Part shown: positions 14,401 to 28,000 of the stretch, in pieces
Numbering within the stretch: the first letter of the stretch is position 1
How the letters are laid out: every line of letters begins with the position of its first letter
NCBI RefSeq assembly: GCF_901933205.1
Contig: NC_044584.1
Location: 10,271,001-10,335,000 of the forward strand
DNA: 64,000 nt
From: Camarhynchus parvulus
Lineage: Eukaryota > Chordata > Aves > Passeriformes > Thraupidae
Direction: 5' to 3'
Translations under genes and position numbers: made by a program
Notes under the pieces: generated by a model
The model's database searches: none
Seen by the model: only the letters and a program-made list of their open reading frames with translations
What the model was told of the DNA's origin: nothing

Positions 14401-17400
14401 TAACAGGTAAACCAGTTTAACCATTGAAAAATACTGTAAAGAACTTCTAAAATTCTTAATTGGTGGTCATGGATCCATATAATCATGGATGGTTTGGGTT
14501 GAAGAGGCACTGGAGATGATGTAGATGAGATGATGGAGATGATGCCACGAGCAGGAACCTTCCACTCAAAGGACACTGTTTGTTGTGTAACACCTGCCAC
14601 ATTTGCAAACTGCACAGGAACTGAGATAAATTTCACAGAGCTGGTCTGTCACATGGCTACACTTGCCATTTTGTTAGTGAACATCACTGGGTTCGGCGGG
14701 AACTGAGATTGCCATGCAAGACAGCAGAGTTTAATGAATTGCAAACCCGTGCAGCTGAAGCAGCAGGAACACACCCTCGAGAATACTCTCATCCTGATGC
14801 TTGGGAAGGTTTGCACACAAAACTGCTCAAATGGAAACAGAAATCTGGCTCCTCAAGCAAAAATTCTAACTCACAGACTGAATTTTGCATTGAAGCTGAA
14901 TGCACCCTGTCCAGCTGGGAGAAGAGGGGACACATTCCTTCCTCTATCCACTCTCCCACAGCCATCTCAGACCTGGTGCACTCAGGGGCAGCTTTAGGGC
15001 TGCTCTACATTAGGCCTGGCTTTCTTCCAGCTTAAGTCACCTGTGCCCAACCAAACTCAACCCAACTGCTGCTCAGCAACTCTCCAAGCAAGCAATCCCT
15101 TGCTCTGGTTCTGTGCCTCCCCAGGACAGCCTTCCTCACAGAAATCCCAAACCATCTGGTTAGCCCAGCTTTCAACTTGCTTTGATCCAACAAAGTGGCT
15201 CAAAGCAGTAAGAGAACAAAAACTATAGAAACGCCTCTAAAACATAGAAAATGCCTCTTGGTGTTTGGCATGTATTGAAGCAGATACTGATGCCAGTCTG
15301 GTTAATGGAAATCCAGAAGAGCTTTGCTGAGGACAGGGATGCAGGACAGGGAACTTGATTTTGCTTCTCTGCCTGACATTAAGCACGGCTGACTTTTAAG
15401 TAAACAAAGAAAATACCATCACTCTGCAAAAAACTTCATCTCCTATAAAATCAGCGTTGCTCCTCTGAAATCAACTGAGTTATAAAAATTTACATCAGCT
15501 GCAGATTTCCTCCCAGATGTGATGAAGAGAGTTCTGTTTGCTCCCCTGGGTCTCAGCTCAAGATCTGTATGAATACAAACCAAGTTTTTTCCCTAAATGA
15601 GTATCAACACATTTTCTCCTGAGTCACATATCCTCAGCTTCTACACATTGCACATTGCCAAGATGACTAAAACACCTTTTCAAAGTATTTAAATGTTTTC
15701 TTCAATAAAAAGCATCCATGACATGGTTTCCTTACACAGTTAGAAAACTCACCTCGTTTTATTGCCATTTATTGCACCAGAATGTTAAAAATGAGATTTG
15801 CTGCAGAAAACAGGTCTCAGGATAATATACAGGACTGAAGAAAAAGGAAAGAAAACTTTGAGACAGAGCAACCAGCAGCCCTGAAAAGGCCACACAAAAT
15901 GATGGGGTATGACAGATTTAGCCAGGAATTACAAGGAACAGGATACCAACAAAAATATGATGAAAAAAATTACGAGTCTGCACACATTAAATAATGGCAA
16001 TCTTGGAACCAAAGTTATTCTTACATAAATTTTATGGATTTAGATTTATATGAAAATAATTGGATTTCAGAAATAAAACCAGAGTAAGATGGCCTCAACT
16101 AACAAGCAGGACATACTACAGCAGAGCCCTGATGTTGGAAACCTGTTTTTCAAAGACAGCAAATGTCACATCTGGATGTCACCAAAAATCATGTTACTAG
16201 TTTTCATAGAAAAATATAGCATTAGTATTTTCAAAGTATATGGAATACTTAATTTGCCATTTTCAGGGAAGAATATACATTTTAACAAGTCCAGATACTC
16301 TGTGTATATTATTGCATTGTCTCATAAAGAAACGCCTCCTAAACAGACAAAGGCTCCTATTCAATTTCAGATAATGCTCACATATTCTGTCTTGAAAAGT
16401 ATTATTGACTTCTAAAGTTGAGCATGCACAATTTAGAAAGCATCAGAATTAGATCTGTTTGTGTTTATTCAATTTAGCAAATCCTTGTGTAGAACTGGAA
16501 CCCTGGGCTCTTACCTTGTCTGCCACATAATCTCTAATTTTAGTGCACAAGAGTCATTCCTCACGTTAGGTTTGCTGCAGTTATACGAAGGGTATCCTTT
16601 TCATACAGAACATGTTTTATTCTTAAAGGCTTATTTCTGCTGCACAGAAGCCAGTACCAAAATGTCAGTCAAATCCTGTGGGATGATGATTAGTCATATT
16701 AAATCCTGCTTGAAATTCTACAGATCTGTGTGGCTTACTAATACTGCTGACAGCAGCAGAGGGGTTGGAGTAGAGGGACAAGGAAAGCAGCCCTGGTGTG
16801 TGGCACTGCTCAGGTCCCACAGGGACACACCTAAAAGCCTCAGCAGTCCCCAAGATTGAAACCAGCTCAAAAAAAAGAGTTTACCAGCTCCACCAGATTT
16901 TCAACCAACTCTAACCAGCAATGGATCCATCAGAAAGCTTAGATATAAACTCAGGCTTTGTTAATGCCAGACTAAGAGCAGCGTGGTCTTGAGGAGACAG
17001 GTCTGGTGAAACTAAGATTTGTATGATGGCACTTCTAGGAACTGGCCAAAGAGTAGGATTCACAGAAATAAACTGAACAGTTCCATGTATAGTTAAGAAA
17101 TAACAGAAAAATAATTCCATTCGCCCTTTTTTTCTCCCTTTTTTAATAACTTGTATCTGAATAAGGACTTCACTTAATGTAAAGCTAATGCCATTCCTCT
17201 AATGTTGCATTTGATGCAATTTCTAGTCATATAAACAGATTATGAGATATATTGCACCAGGAAGATCTCTCTTTTTAAAAGAAGAATATTAAGAATTGTA
17301 ATGTAGAAAATTGGGGTAAACTACCTTCATTTTTGTATACAAAAATACAGAATAACTCAATTTCAAAAGGAACATTGGAATTATAGTGGCATCAACTATT

Positions 17401-20400
17401 AAAAAAAGATTAGGCTTGTGGTTATGAGTATAATGCAGCTAGAAGCAGATAATAAAAGTAGAAATTCCTAGCAGAGGTTTCTCAGAATACTTACCACGTT
17501 CTACTTGGAAGCTGTAGTGGAGATGTTTTATTTCTTGGAAAACAGGAAGAGTTGGAAGCAAAGGAGGCAGTAGAGCACTTGAACAGAGAACTGGCCCAGA
17601 CCTCTGAATTGACTGGTTTTCCCTCCAGCAGCACCATTTGCTTTCCAAGAGGCCTTGGAAAAATTTTTCTTTTCTCTCTGTTTCAATCTTCAGAGCTGCA
17701 GACAGGTACAATAACCCCCTATAAAGCCTTTCTAAAACCCACAGACAGAAAGCATTGTAAGAATTATCCTTTCCCACCACTAAGTGCTTACAATGTAGTT
17801 GAGCCTGCAAGATCTAAGCAATCCTTTCATGTACTTAATTCACATTTAAGTTTCTTAATCCATTCCTGGCTATAATCATGGGCTGTTTTGAAAGATATAT
17901 GACCACAATTCACGTTGCTTTAATGATTAAGGAACACTAATATGGTTCTGTGAAACCACAGGCAACATAACTCAGCCTCCCCTGGTACACCTGGGTCCCT
18001 TCACTGGATTGCAAAACAAGCAATAAAGCCCCATAAACAGCTGGAGCAGAATGGCAGTTATCAAATAAAACATCTACACAAATATTTAGATTCTATACCA
18101 TTAACAGCATTTTATTTTACCTCATCCACCATGCAATGATCAAAAATCTATCTTTTTAACTAGTCAGCAATATATTTTGCTGAAATTGCCAGAATATGCC
18201 CATAGATTTGAAAGTTTACACAAAAATGGCAAATTGAAAAAAAAAAACCACAACAAAAAAACAGAAAGTACAAAGTCCAGTCATTTTCAAATGTGGATGT
18301 TTAAATAGAATAAAAAATATTGGAGACTGAGAGCACAGTGCTGCCAATTTTACCGCAGTCTCAGGCAGCTTCAGAGAGGGAATGACTGCTAACAAGTGGC
18401 TGTAGAAGCAGTTCTGCTCTTACCTGTGTGACCTGCAGCCAGGAAACCCAGCTGGGATCCCCTTGAGCTGTCCATACTAATGGAGCTGAGCATGTGAGAG
18501 CCATCCTGTGTAATATCCACTGCCATTTCCACAGCGTTTCTGATGATAAAAATCCTTTATTTTTCATGTATGCATAAGTATTTTTTTGTTGTTGTTTGAA
18601 AACTAAGTCTACAATATCATGCAAAAGGCATCCATTCTTAGTATTGGTACCTTTTCCCTCTTTTAATTATTCTGAGAATGAAATGGATGCAGGAGGAAAT
18701 ACTCTCTAAAATACCCAAGACTGTAACACAATTCTGCAAGATGTCTTACATTGCACTGAAAACAAACTGAGATAAGGGACATTTACCCACCCAAAACACC
18801 CACACCTGAATAAGATACAAAAATTAATTTTAATCTGCTCAAGTTTTTTAAGCATCCAGTAGGGCTAGAGCAAAAAAATCTTTCATGCAGTTATACATTT
18901 GCTGAGATGGATAAAAATTGAAAATAAAAAGATTATACCATTTATCAGCACAGGTAGGTAAATATTTTCCACTCCTTAATGATTTTGCAGCTATTACAAA
19001 GTAATTATCAGCTTGTGAGATTAGGAGATGGAACAAAAAAGCAGATTACTGATCAACAATCAGTTTGCAGTGTTTTGCTTCAAGACATATGCAACAGCAT
19101 TTTCTGTTTTAAAACTGGAACTGTACTCTCATTACTCCTGAAATAAATGAGACCTTAGCAAAAAACTCATTCTGAACCTTGGGGAAGTCTCGAGTCTGCC
19201 TTGAGCCAGTGCAGGTTCTTCATTTGTTCTACATTTATCCAGAACTACACAGTCTAGACCATAATTTCAGTTCCATGATTATAAATTTCAATCCTGCAAA
19301 CAGTCTCTTCGTGGCAAAGCAGACACAGAAAACTTCACACTTGCTGCAATTGCTTAACACCCAGGAAACCAGGTTCGCAATTCAGAACCAAAAAGAGCAC
19401 TAGTTTTTGTAGAAATAGGGAGGAGATAAGGTCAGAAACATTCTGTGAGGATTTGGAAGAGATTATGGGATCATTTGCTTAGGTGAACTGACATATTAAG
19501 CATCTTATATCAGCACTATTTATGCTGTGCTCTTTTTTGCTTCAGAATCCAAATACAGATGCTGCTTTCCATTTCTAAAGTCTAGGCAGAAAGCTGCAGA
19601 CTGTTTTTGACACAGAACCATCACCCTCTAACCCATATTTCTTAATTCTCTGTTCCCAGCATGAAGCCCATTTCCTCTCCAGAATTTTGCATTTGGACTG
19701 GAGGCCAAATTTGTGAGAGCTGACAGCAGTTAAGTCATCTTGTTGCTGTTGTAAAAAATAGGGTTGAAAAATACCTGTTCTCACAAATATCAGTTGTCAT
19801 TTTCACAATGTGAAGGCGCTCACAGAATCAGGCAACACTTCATTTGTAATGTACAGATAATGTACTTCAATTTTAAGTACAGATTCATGAGACACCTTAA
19901 TTTCTTCTTTAAAAGGATGAAAAATCTAAAAAGCAATTTTATTCCCTTTTAAAAGTTCTTTCAAAGATAGTGTTAACAGCTGATTTATTTTATTCCTCCT
20001 ACATTCGTCTGTTTGTCTTCATCATTTCACTCTGAGGAGAAGCTGTTCCACTGTTTTAACTTGTGGGCTGTTATTTTTTTTCCTTAGACTGACTCGCGTT
20101 GTCACGCCCAGTTCCTCTGTAAATCACCCCACAATGCTCTGCACCTTTCCTGAGTTTTGCTTCTCCTGCAGTTATCTGTAAAGTCTGCACCAGAGCAATG
20201 ATTCCACTCAATTCAGCTGCTGTGCCATATGTCAGTGATATGGTTCCAAAACGCTTTTTAAGCTTTGCATTCTAGATAAATACCCTCACACATGTTTATT
20301 CACAGCAGCAGCTGCTTCAAGAATCCGTGTTGAGTTGGGCACCTGGAAGGATCCAGCCTCGGGCAGAAGTGCCAGTGACACTCCTGCATTTCCTACTTGC

Positions 20401-23400
20401 TTGGTGTGGAATTTGCTGTCACTTCTCCCACCCATCAGCAGGTGAGACCAGCAGTTTTCAAACATCCATTTCCAAATGCCCTCTCACCTTCTGCTATAAG
20501 GGATTGCCTCCATGAGGGAGCATTTTTGGCCTTCCACTAGGCAAAAAAAAAAAGAAAAAGCAAAACCCAAAGCAGAATTCAGGAGAGCCATTTTGCCTGG
20601 AAATGGAAGCAATTACATTGGATGGCAAAGCTCGCAGCAGCCATTCAGCTATGAGAATATCTTTTCAGTGAAATACTGAAACCAAGTTACTGAAAAAATG
20701 TCTGATTTTTGTAGGTTTTACAAGTACAGTGGCCTGGCTGTGAAGATCACCATACCTAAAATGCAGCTTTTAATGTGTTATTTCATTTGATTCAGGTCTG
20801 CTTTTCAAATTAGACAATGTTGTCTACATGGCCTTTTATCCCAAAATTGTCAATGACTTTACCATCTCTAAGCCTTAAAAAAAGCTGTTTTCTAATTGGG
20901 GTGTAAGAAAGTGTCAAAAATTAACAATTTGGATTCACTTGCTTGCTGTAACAGAAAAAGTATGCCATATTCAAGTTGTATGACTTCTCTCTGCCTTTGT
21001 TTTCAGATTGTGAAAAACAAGAATTTTCTGCACTTACTGCATAGTGCTGTACTGTAAGGCTTCATTAATTCAGGCCTTTTTTCTCATTCCTTACAGCATC
21101 ATTTCTACCACTAATTCCATTAATTCTAGTAAAAATTCTCAGTAGGATATCTATTGCTCTTTCTGCAGGACAGAGAAAATTTTTCATTAAGAAACAACAG
21201 TTTTTCCCCTTTCCCACCTGCCTTCAATGCCTTTTTCTAATTAAAAGTACATTAGCTCCTTGAGAGCAACAGAAATAAAACTGCTTTCTCTATAAGTTGT
21301 ATTTTTTACTTGCCCTTCTTAAAGGGAAAAAGACCCAACTTACAAATGAACTGGTTGGAGCCCTAGCAGCAGAAACAGGAATTTTCCCTTCTGCACTGTA
21401 CTTACAAACATACACAAGTTCCCTTTGCTTTTTGCTTTAGCCTGGGGCTTCCATTATGTAGAAACCTGCTGTCGAAAATGAAACTTATACATTTAATAAG
21501 AATTCAAGGCTGTCTGAAGAGAATAGGTTCTTTTATTAACTACATAAGTCTGAAACTCAGTTAGACACTGTTCAGAGTTCTGTAAATATAAGTCTATATT
21601 TCACCATGGACATGTTCAGTGACTTAAAAGCAATATAAACAAGATAATTCCTAAAGGAGCATGGCATCCTTTTCTCAGTGCAGTCATATCCATCCCAGTT
21701 ACTGGCTACTTTACTTTACTATACTTTATTTCTTACAGTGTTCTAGGGGAGGTTTTTGTGTTGGCTTTTTGTTTTTTACAAGGAAAAAATTTGCAAAGAC
21801 TAAGCAGCATGTGAACAGCAAAGATATTGCTCATGGTTTTATACAATATAAAAAATTCAATAACCATATGAACAATGTTGTACAACAGAGTGTTTTGGTT
21901 AGGAATTGAGCTACATTTCTCTGCTACCTAAAAAATCAAACTAAAAGAGACTGCAAAGGGAAAGAAATCCCTTTCCTGCCTACACAGTAGTGTTATAAAG
22001 TCTCCAAAGCAGGATATATGCACATGCCATATTTTGCATAGCAGCCCTAACTTCATTTTTCAAAAAAGAAACAACACAAAAGAGTAACTTCTTAAGCCTA
22101 ATGTTTCAGACAACTGTTACCATTTGCAAACACATTTTGGGTACAAAAGTTGAACTATTCTTACCTCTAAAAAATAAGGTTTTCCTAAGAAACTCAGAAA
22201 AACACACATTTTTTTTTCTAGATGCTGAACTGGCAATATTTCCCTACAGAACAGCTCTGAATCTGTCTGAACCTGGGGAAAAAAAAACCCAATTCCTTGA
22301 CCCACAGCCAGCCTGTGAGTGTGGAGGACCAAGAGTGGAAGCAGCACATTGCACAGAGGAAGGTGCAGCCCCTGGCAGAGCTCTGCACCAGGCTCTGCTC
22401 CTTCTGCAGCCTCCTGGGAGCTCATTCCTCCCTGCCCAGCCCCACCTGGGGCTGCAGAGCCAGAGCAGGAGCCAGGGCAGGGCTCTGGCCACCAGCACTG
22501 AAGCTGGTTTCATTTGCACAGAGCTAGGCCTAAATGCTAGAGCTGGCAAGGACAGGAACTGAATTGGTTTGAACAGCCCCAGTATTATTTTCAAGGAGTC
22601 TAAAGGAAAAAAGGAGCTAACTAACATGAGTTCTGTGCAGCAAAGAGAAAGGGCACAAACAGGAACCACACAAGATGAAAAACATCTGTGGCCATGAGAT
22701 TCAACAATGTTGAAGGACAAGGAATAAAAGCTACAAGAACAGACTTTCCTACTGAATATGTGCAAATAACTGCAAAGCCCAGGCTGCCCTGAAGAGTGAT
22801 ATCAAAGGATTCAATTAAAGATAGAAAGGATTTATTGCTTCCACAGTTTTACAACAGAGCTATCGAAGACAAAGTATAAGAACTGAAATTGTAAAACATT
22901 TTAATGCTTCTGGAAACAGATAGTGAGGAAACGTTTTTTTTTCCCCAGATAGTATTAAAACATGTAACACTGAGCAGTCTATATTAATCCTCTGAGCTGC
23001 AAAGAAAGTTGGGCTTGGATTATTTGGGAGTGAATGACAGATTTAGCTGTACTGGTGAAACAAAGTACAAAAGCAAAGGATTTCATCAAAATTATGTGGA
23101 AAAAGGCAACCAATGTCATTTACGATGACATCAAAACCTTGCTTTAAAAACTGTTCCAAATTTTTTTAAATCTCCAGAGACAACCAAAAATAGAGACTGA
23201 AATTACTCACTATAAGACTCTGGAACCATAACCAAAATTAACTGCAGTGACTAAGCACACTTCTCTTGCCAGTAATGAAAAAAAAAAGAAAAAAAAGAGA
23301 CATCCTTTATCCATGATAATTTGACAGTAGTTGTTATTATTAACACAGAAATAAAGTGATCAATGTCCTCTCTCTATAATACAGAACTTCTCATATTAAC

Positions 23401-24074
23401 AGGTGACAAGGTGAGTGATCTTACAGGAGCTCAATTATAAACTAATTCTGAAAGGGAATATTTCACACTGAACAAGAACTACAAGGACAACACGAGGACT
23501 GCTGCAAAGTTACAGAGAGCACAAGTTCTCTTCAAGACTTCTACACAGCGGGCAGGGATTGATAAAATAATGGAGAAAGTGTCAGCAAGAATTCACCATG
23601 CAATCAGCTCCTCTATAGATTAGTAGAGAATTCAGAAAATACTTATGGTCAAATCTGCAATTATTTAGTCATAAGTGGTTTTACTGCAGATTGCAGCCAC
23701 AATGAGCAGTTTTCATCAGAATTTTCATTATTCAAACACACAGGTCTCAGTCTTGCAGGTGATAATCCTGCTCTCACCATCTCAACCAGAGTTTCCAGTG
23801 CTTTCAGGAAAACAGCAGAATTAAACATGCTAGAAAATGCTGATTTTCATCAGATTTCCCAGACTAGCTTTCTGTTTAGGGCTGTTATTTTTAAACACTC
23901 AGAGAGATTAATTCAGCCATCATTTCATTATGGAAAGTGAAAAACGATGCTCACAGGATTACCATTTATCTGTAAGGCTACACCCTGCTCATGGAATTTG
24001 ACACTTTGGGTCTTGCACACCTTTGTGGAAATAACCTCCCATGCTCAATTAGATTCAATGCAACTCAAAAACCC
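11431..24074. other. Intergenic DNA, AT-rich, no recognisable genes
   Basis: Contains homopolymer runs (18 A at 12634-12651, A-rich runs near 18238-18261, 20541-20556 and 23278-23300), a degenerate GATGAT/GAGATG stretch at about 14511-14543, and a GC-rich patch at 22290-22560. The longest frames (for example 22244-22765 on the minus strand) show no domain and overlap frames on the other strand. No transposon end or RNA gene is recognised. Confidence 0.65.
12634..12651 (+). repeat. Poly(A) run, 18 bases
   Basis: Eighteen consecutive A, the longest pure homopolymer noticed in the window. No retroposon body or target-site duplication was seen beside it. Confidence 0.9.
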
Positions 24075-24180
24075 ACTCTTCAGAAAGAAACCTAAAAGAA
24101 CTTAAAAGAAACTCTTCAGAAAGAAACCTAAAAGAACTTAAAAGAAATTCTTCAGAAAGAAACGCAGAACTTAAAAAATA
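24075..24180 (+). repeat. 36-bp tandem repeat, about 2.9 copies
   Basis: Units start at 24075, 24111 and 24147. The first two are identical by eye, and the third carries a C-to-T change and a small internal deletion. The unit is purine-rich and begins ACTCTTCAGAAAGAAACC. It is a local minisatellite in intergenic DNA with no evident function. Confidence 0.9.
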
Positions 24181-24957
24181 CAAGAACCTTCTTTTTTGGG
24201 GGGAAAAAAAGAAATTTACATTACTATCTAAACCTCTAGTTTTAAATCTACAAGCCAGATACCAGCACCACCACTGTGAATTTTACCAAGCCACTGGAAT
24301 CTGGCACAACCTCATGCAGTTGGAACACTTTATAGAACCATTATAATCAATGATCAGGAATAAAGAAGTGCAATAAAAGAGCCTATACCATTTTAAAATA
24401 TCTATGCCTTTATCACACTTTTTACTATAATCTTTACTTACATAATCAAAGTAGTGTTTTTCAAATATTCCAATATAATATCAAGCCATTTTCTTAAGGA
24501 CTGATTTAGAACTGCACACACTGAAGTGATTTATACTTTAATTCCCATGCACTTATCTAAATTGAATTTAATCTGACATCTTATTACCAAGTTCTATTAC
24601 ATTCTCCTAGAGCTCTTAGTAGTCTTTTCTAAAATTGCCTAATTTATATAAATTTATGGCATTACTATGTATTGACACCCTGCTTTTCACCATTACCCCA
24701 GGCAGATAATATAATAATGATCAGTCAGTGTACAAAGCCTCAAATAACTCCAATATTTGACTTCTTTCTAGTCCTTCCCAGTCACAGGACTTGTTCTTTA
24801 AGTTCCCATGACTGCCCTGACTTTCCCCTTGCTTTAGTTGCTCCAATTTCCTTTAACAACTTTGAATGAGCTACTAATCCTTCCAAAGTGCCATCTCCTA
24901 AATCCTGCTGGTTTTCTTCCAGTAAGAATTACAAAAACAGCTCCATACATTCTTCCA
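24181..24957. other. Intergenic DNA before the CR1 relic
   Basis: AT-rich sequence with short A-rich and G-rich runs near 24190-24220. No gene is seen. Confidence 0.65.
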
Positions 24958-25021
24958 AAAATGTTGGACTTTGATAATCCTGGTGGGCCCCTTCCAACTC
25001 AGGATATTCTATGATTCTATG
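24958..25021 (+). mobile_element. CR1 LINE, 5'-truncated 3' end
   Basis: The sequence reads through GTTGGACTTTGATAATCCT and GGGCCCCTTCCAACTCAGG into two ATTCTATG octamers (25006-25013 and 25014-25021). This is the diagnostic 3' end of chicken-repeat-1 LINEs. Only about 60 bases are recognisable and no reverse transcriptase remains, as usual for heavily truncated CR1 copies. Plus orientation. It is the best clue that the genome is avian or another archosaur/turtle. Confidence 0.9.
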
Positions 25022-28000
25022 AAGTAATTTTCATTGGTAGGAACACATTTCTGACCACAAGAACTGCCACTTGAAGTACCCCAAAGTTGAGTCCCTGGAA
25101 AGTTTTAAGATCAGCATTCTAGACAGGAGAACCTACACTACAGCTAAATTTACTCACCCTAGAATAATTTTTATACTATTACATTATATTCCTGAATAAC
25201 TGAAACACATTAACTGTCATTTTCTAATACCATCAAAATAAATGTTATATCTGGATTCCATACCAATAAAGGGGTTCCTCAAAGTCAGTGGCAGCTGTGA
25301 CATTTGGCACATTCAGAGATGACTGATAAACAAGGGCTGAAATTACACTTATTTGCCTCCTCTTCTCTCTTGAAAATACTCAAGGTCAATGGCAACACTA
25401 GGGTTTATTGTAAAGAAGACAGCTATCTGTGGAGAAATGTTCCCCTTGGAGATCTTAAAACTCCATATTAAAGAAAATAACAACGAACATTATTTGAATA
25501 TAAATTGAAAAATATATTTCAGTTCTGTTAAGTTAATCAGACTTAAATCTCCATGGGAAACTTGCAACACTGTTCTCAATTTAAACACTTCCCAACAATT
25601 TACAGCTTCATTTTGCCAACTTTTCCCCAAACCACACTCCCATGAATTTACACAACCTAGAATGTTGTTCAGCAACAGCTGAGTAAAGCCTGTGAAGAAG
25701 AGGTTTAATATGCTGATGAGAAATAGTGCAGGAAAAAGCAGCAGCAGCTCCTGAAAAAAGTCCTCCTTTTTATTCAGATGAAAGGTACCTTGGCAATGCA
25801 TCGCTACTTTCTACACTTTAGATCAACATTGGCAGATCAATTTTCTTCTTACGTTTGCACATCTATGACCAGAAATGTTAATTAGCTTTTGGATTCTCTG
25901 GCCCCTCATTAGCATCAAAGTGAGAAAAATATCAGGGAGGGGGACAGGCAGAATGATGCCAAAGCTACTTGAAAGATGAACCAAACTTCATAGTTCCTTG
26001 TACTTGGTGCAGAACTGCTAAACTGAGGGGGGCTGTAAAACTGCTGTAACACAGATCCTGATCAAAACCTCTGTTACATGGAGAGCAGGTAAAGTGGAAG
26101 TGTGAATCAACAAGAGCAGAGCTTAATCTAATTTTCATTTTGCACTCTGAGCCAAAGCATAAAAATCTGAGATGCTGGAGTAAGTGCCCAGGCATTGATG
26201 GGCTATAGGTGGGTGAGCTCCCAGCTAACAACACACAGAAACAGAGCGAGCATAAACTGAATTTTCTTACCAGGACCCAAAGGAAAGTGGTTCCAAAGGA
26301 TGAGATTTGCATTTAGATACAGTTTCAGTTCCTGGAATTAGCCAGCACTGAGCTGAACTCTTGGTGCTGAAAGGATGCAGCGAATGAAGTGGGCACCAGC
26401 ACCACCCAAACACACACGCAGAGCACTCTGCTGGAACAATTCTTCCTCCTCCTCTTCATGTGCCTCTCCTCCACTGCCAGTGTTCAATTTCCAGCACAAT
26501 ACACTGACATTTATATAACAGCTGTATCAAGGGAAAGGGATAGAGCAGGAATCATGAAGATGGATGAATCCTTATTAGGATCTGGCCCTTGAAGTGGATT
26601 TTGTGTTCAGAGGGGACTGGTTTCAATACAACCAGAATACACAAACACATATTTATATGGTTTGCAAAAAAAGGCGAATTTCAGCTGTATTTTCACTATG
26701 AATTTGTTGGGCTAAAATGCTTGTTTCCATAGTGAAACAAGACAAAAAGGCAAACACTTGAAAAAAATAAAACATGCTTAAAATCTGGGACTACTAGCTC
26801 TATTTCCCAGGCAAACAAAACTGTATCTGCAGAAGAAAACATTTGATGTAAATAATATAAAATGCTGCAAAATATTACAGATTTTTGTTTTCTTTTAAGC
26901 AATATAGAGAAACCCATACATTTTGTTTTACTATAAATGAAATCTAAGCACCTTTAGGACTAAAAATTTTTTTCCCAAAAAATTAAACAATCTTTCATGT
27001 TCAATGTCAATGGATTAGGCTTTCTAACAGACAAAGCAAAAAAAAAAAAAGGTAATCAGAAAAAGAATTAACTGTTGCAGCTCTCAGCAGCTTACACACA
27101 GTTGGAAGCTATTTGATGGCTTTTTGAGCAGGATACTGGGAACTTCATGTGCATCCGCTCATTGCTGAGTGTTCCATGCAGCTGCTCTGGAATTGCATTT
27201 TCACACCAGTTCCTTCAGTGAAAGGCTGAATTCCACCACTGGTTGTGTTTGGTTACTCTCCCTTTCTTTGCAATACCTGCACATAGGATGAACTACCCTG
27301 CCATCCCCACAAACAACTTCTCTTACAAGTCAGTCAACAGATCAAGTTTCTGTCTCATTTTAAAAACTCTGTGATAGCAAAGTATTTATAACTGCAACCC
27401 CCAAGTAATGACACTATTGCTCTGACCTCTGTTGATTACTTTTAATTTATATACAGGTTAGTCCTTTTTCACCTTCTGGTCTTGTTGAAGAATACAACAA
27501 CAAAGCAACCTTGACAAAATTGGAATCAACTGGTAATTAATATTCTATTTAATGGAGATTAAAGCCATGGCACTCTAAGAGGATACTGCACTTATTACAT
27601 TAAGCTATATATAACTGCATCAAATGGAATATTTAAGCATTTTAACTTGAGCATTTTATGCGTTAGTAATTCACTTAATTATTTTCTCCAGAGAATGAGT
27701 GGTATAATATCATGCTGATGCATGGGGAGTTATATGAATAAATCTTCAGGCATCAGGATAGGATCAGATACCCCAGAGCCTCACTTAAATCAATAAAAGC
27801 AGGAGGAAGCAGTGGGAAGAATGCTGCCTCTGGCTTATTTCACAGTGCTGTCTGTACAGCAGGTACACCAATCATGCTGAAGACCTCATTGCCTTAACTT
27901 AATGAAAATGTAACTCACACTTTCACACTTTCTTAGAAGTAAAAAGCTACCTATATTACATCCTCATTTAAAATGTCTCTGCTAGACCTCTTGCTTCATG

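Noticed and set aside
22244..22765. 173-codon minus-strand frame opposite a 153-codon plus-strand frame
   Set aside because: Both lie over the same GC-rich patch, with long frames on both strands, which is a composition effect. No family is recognised.
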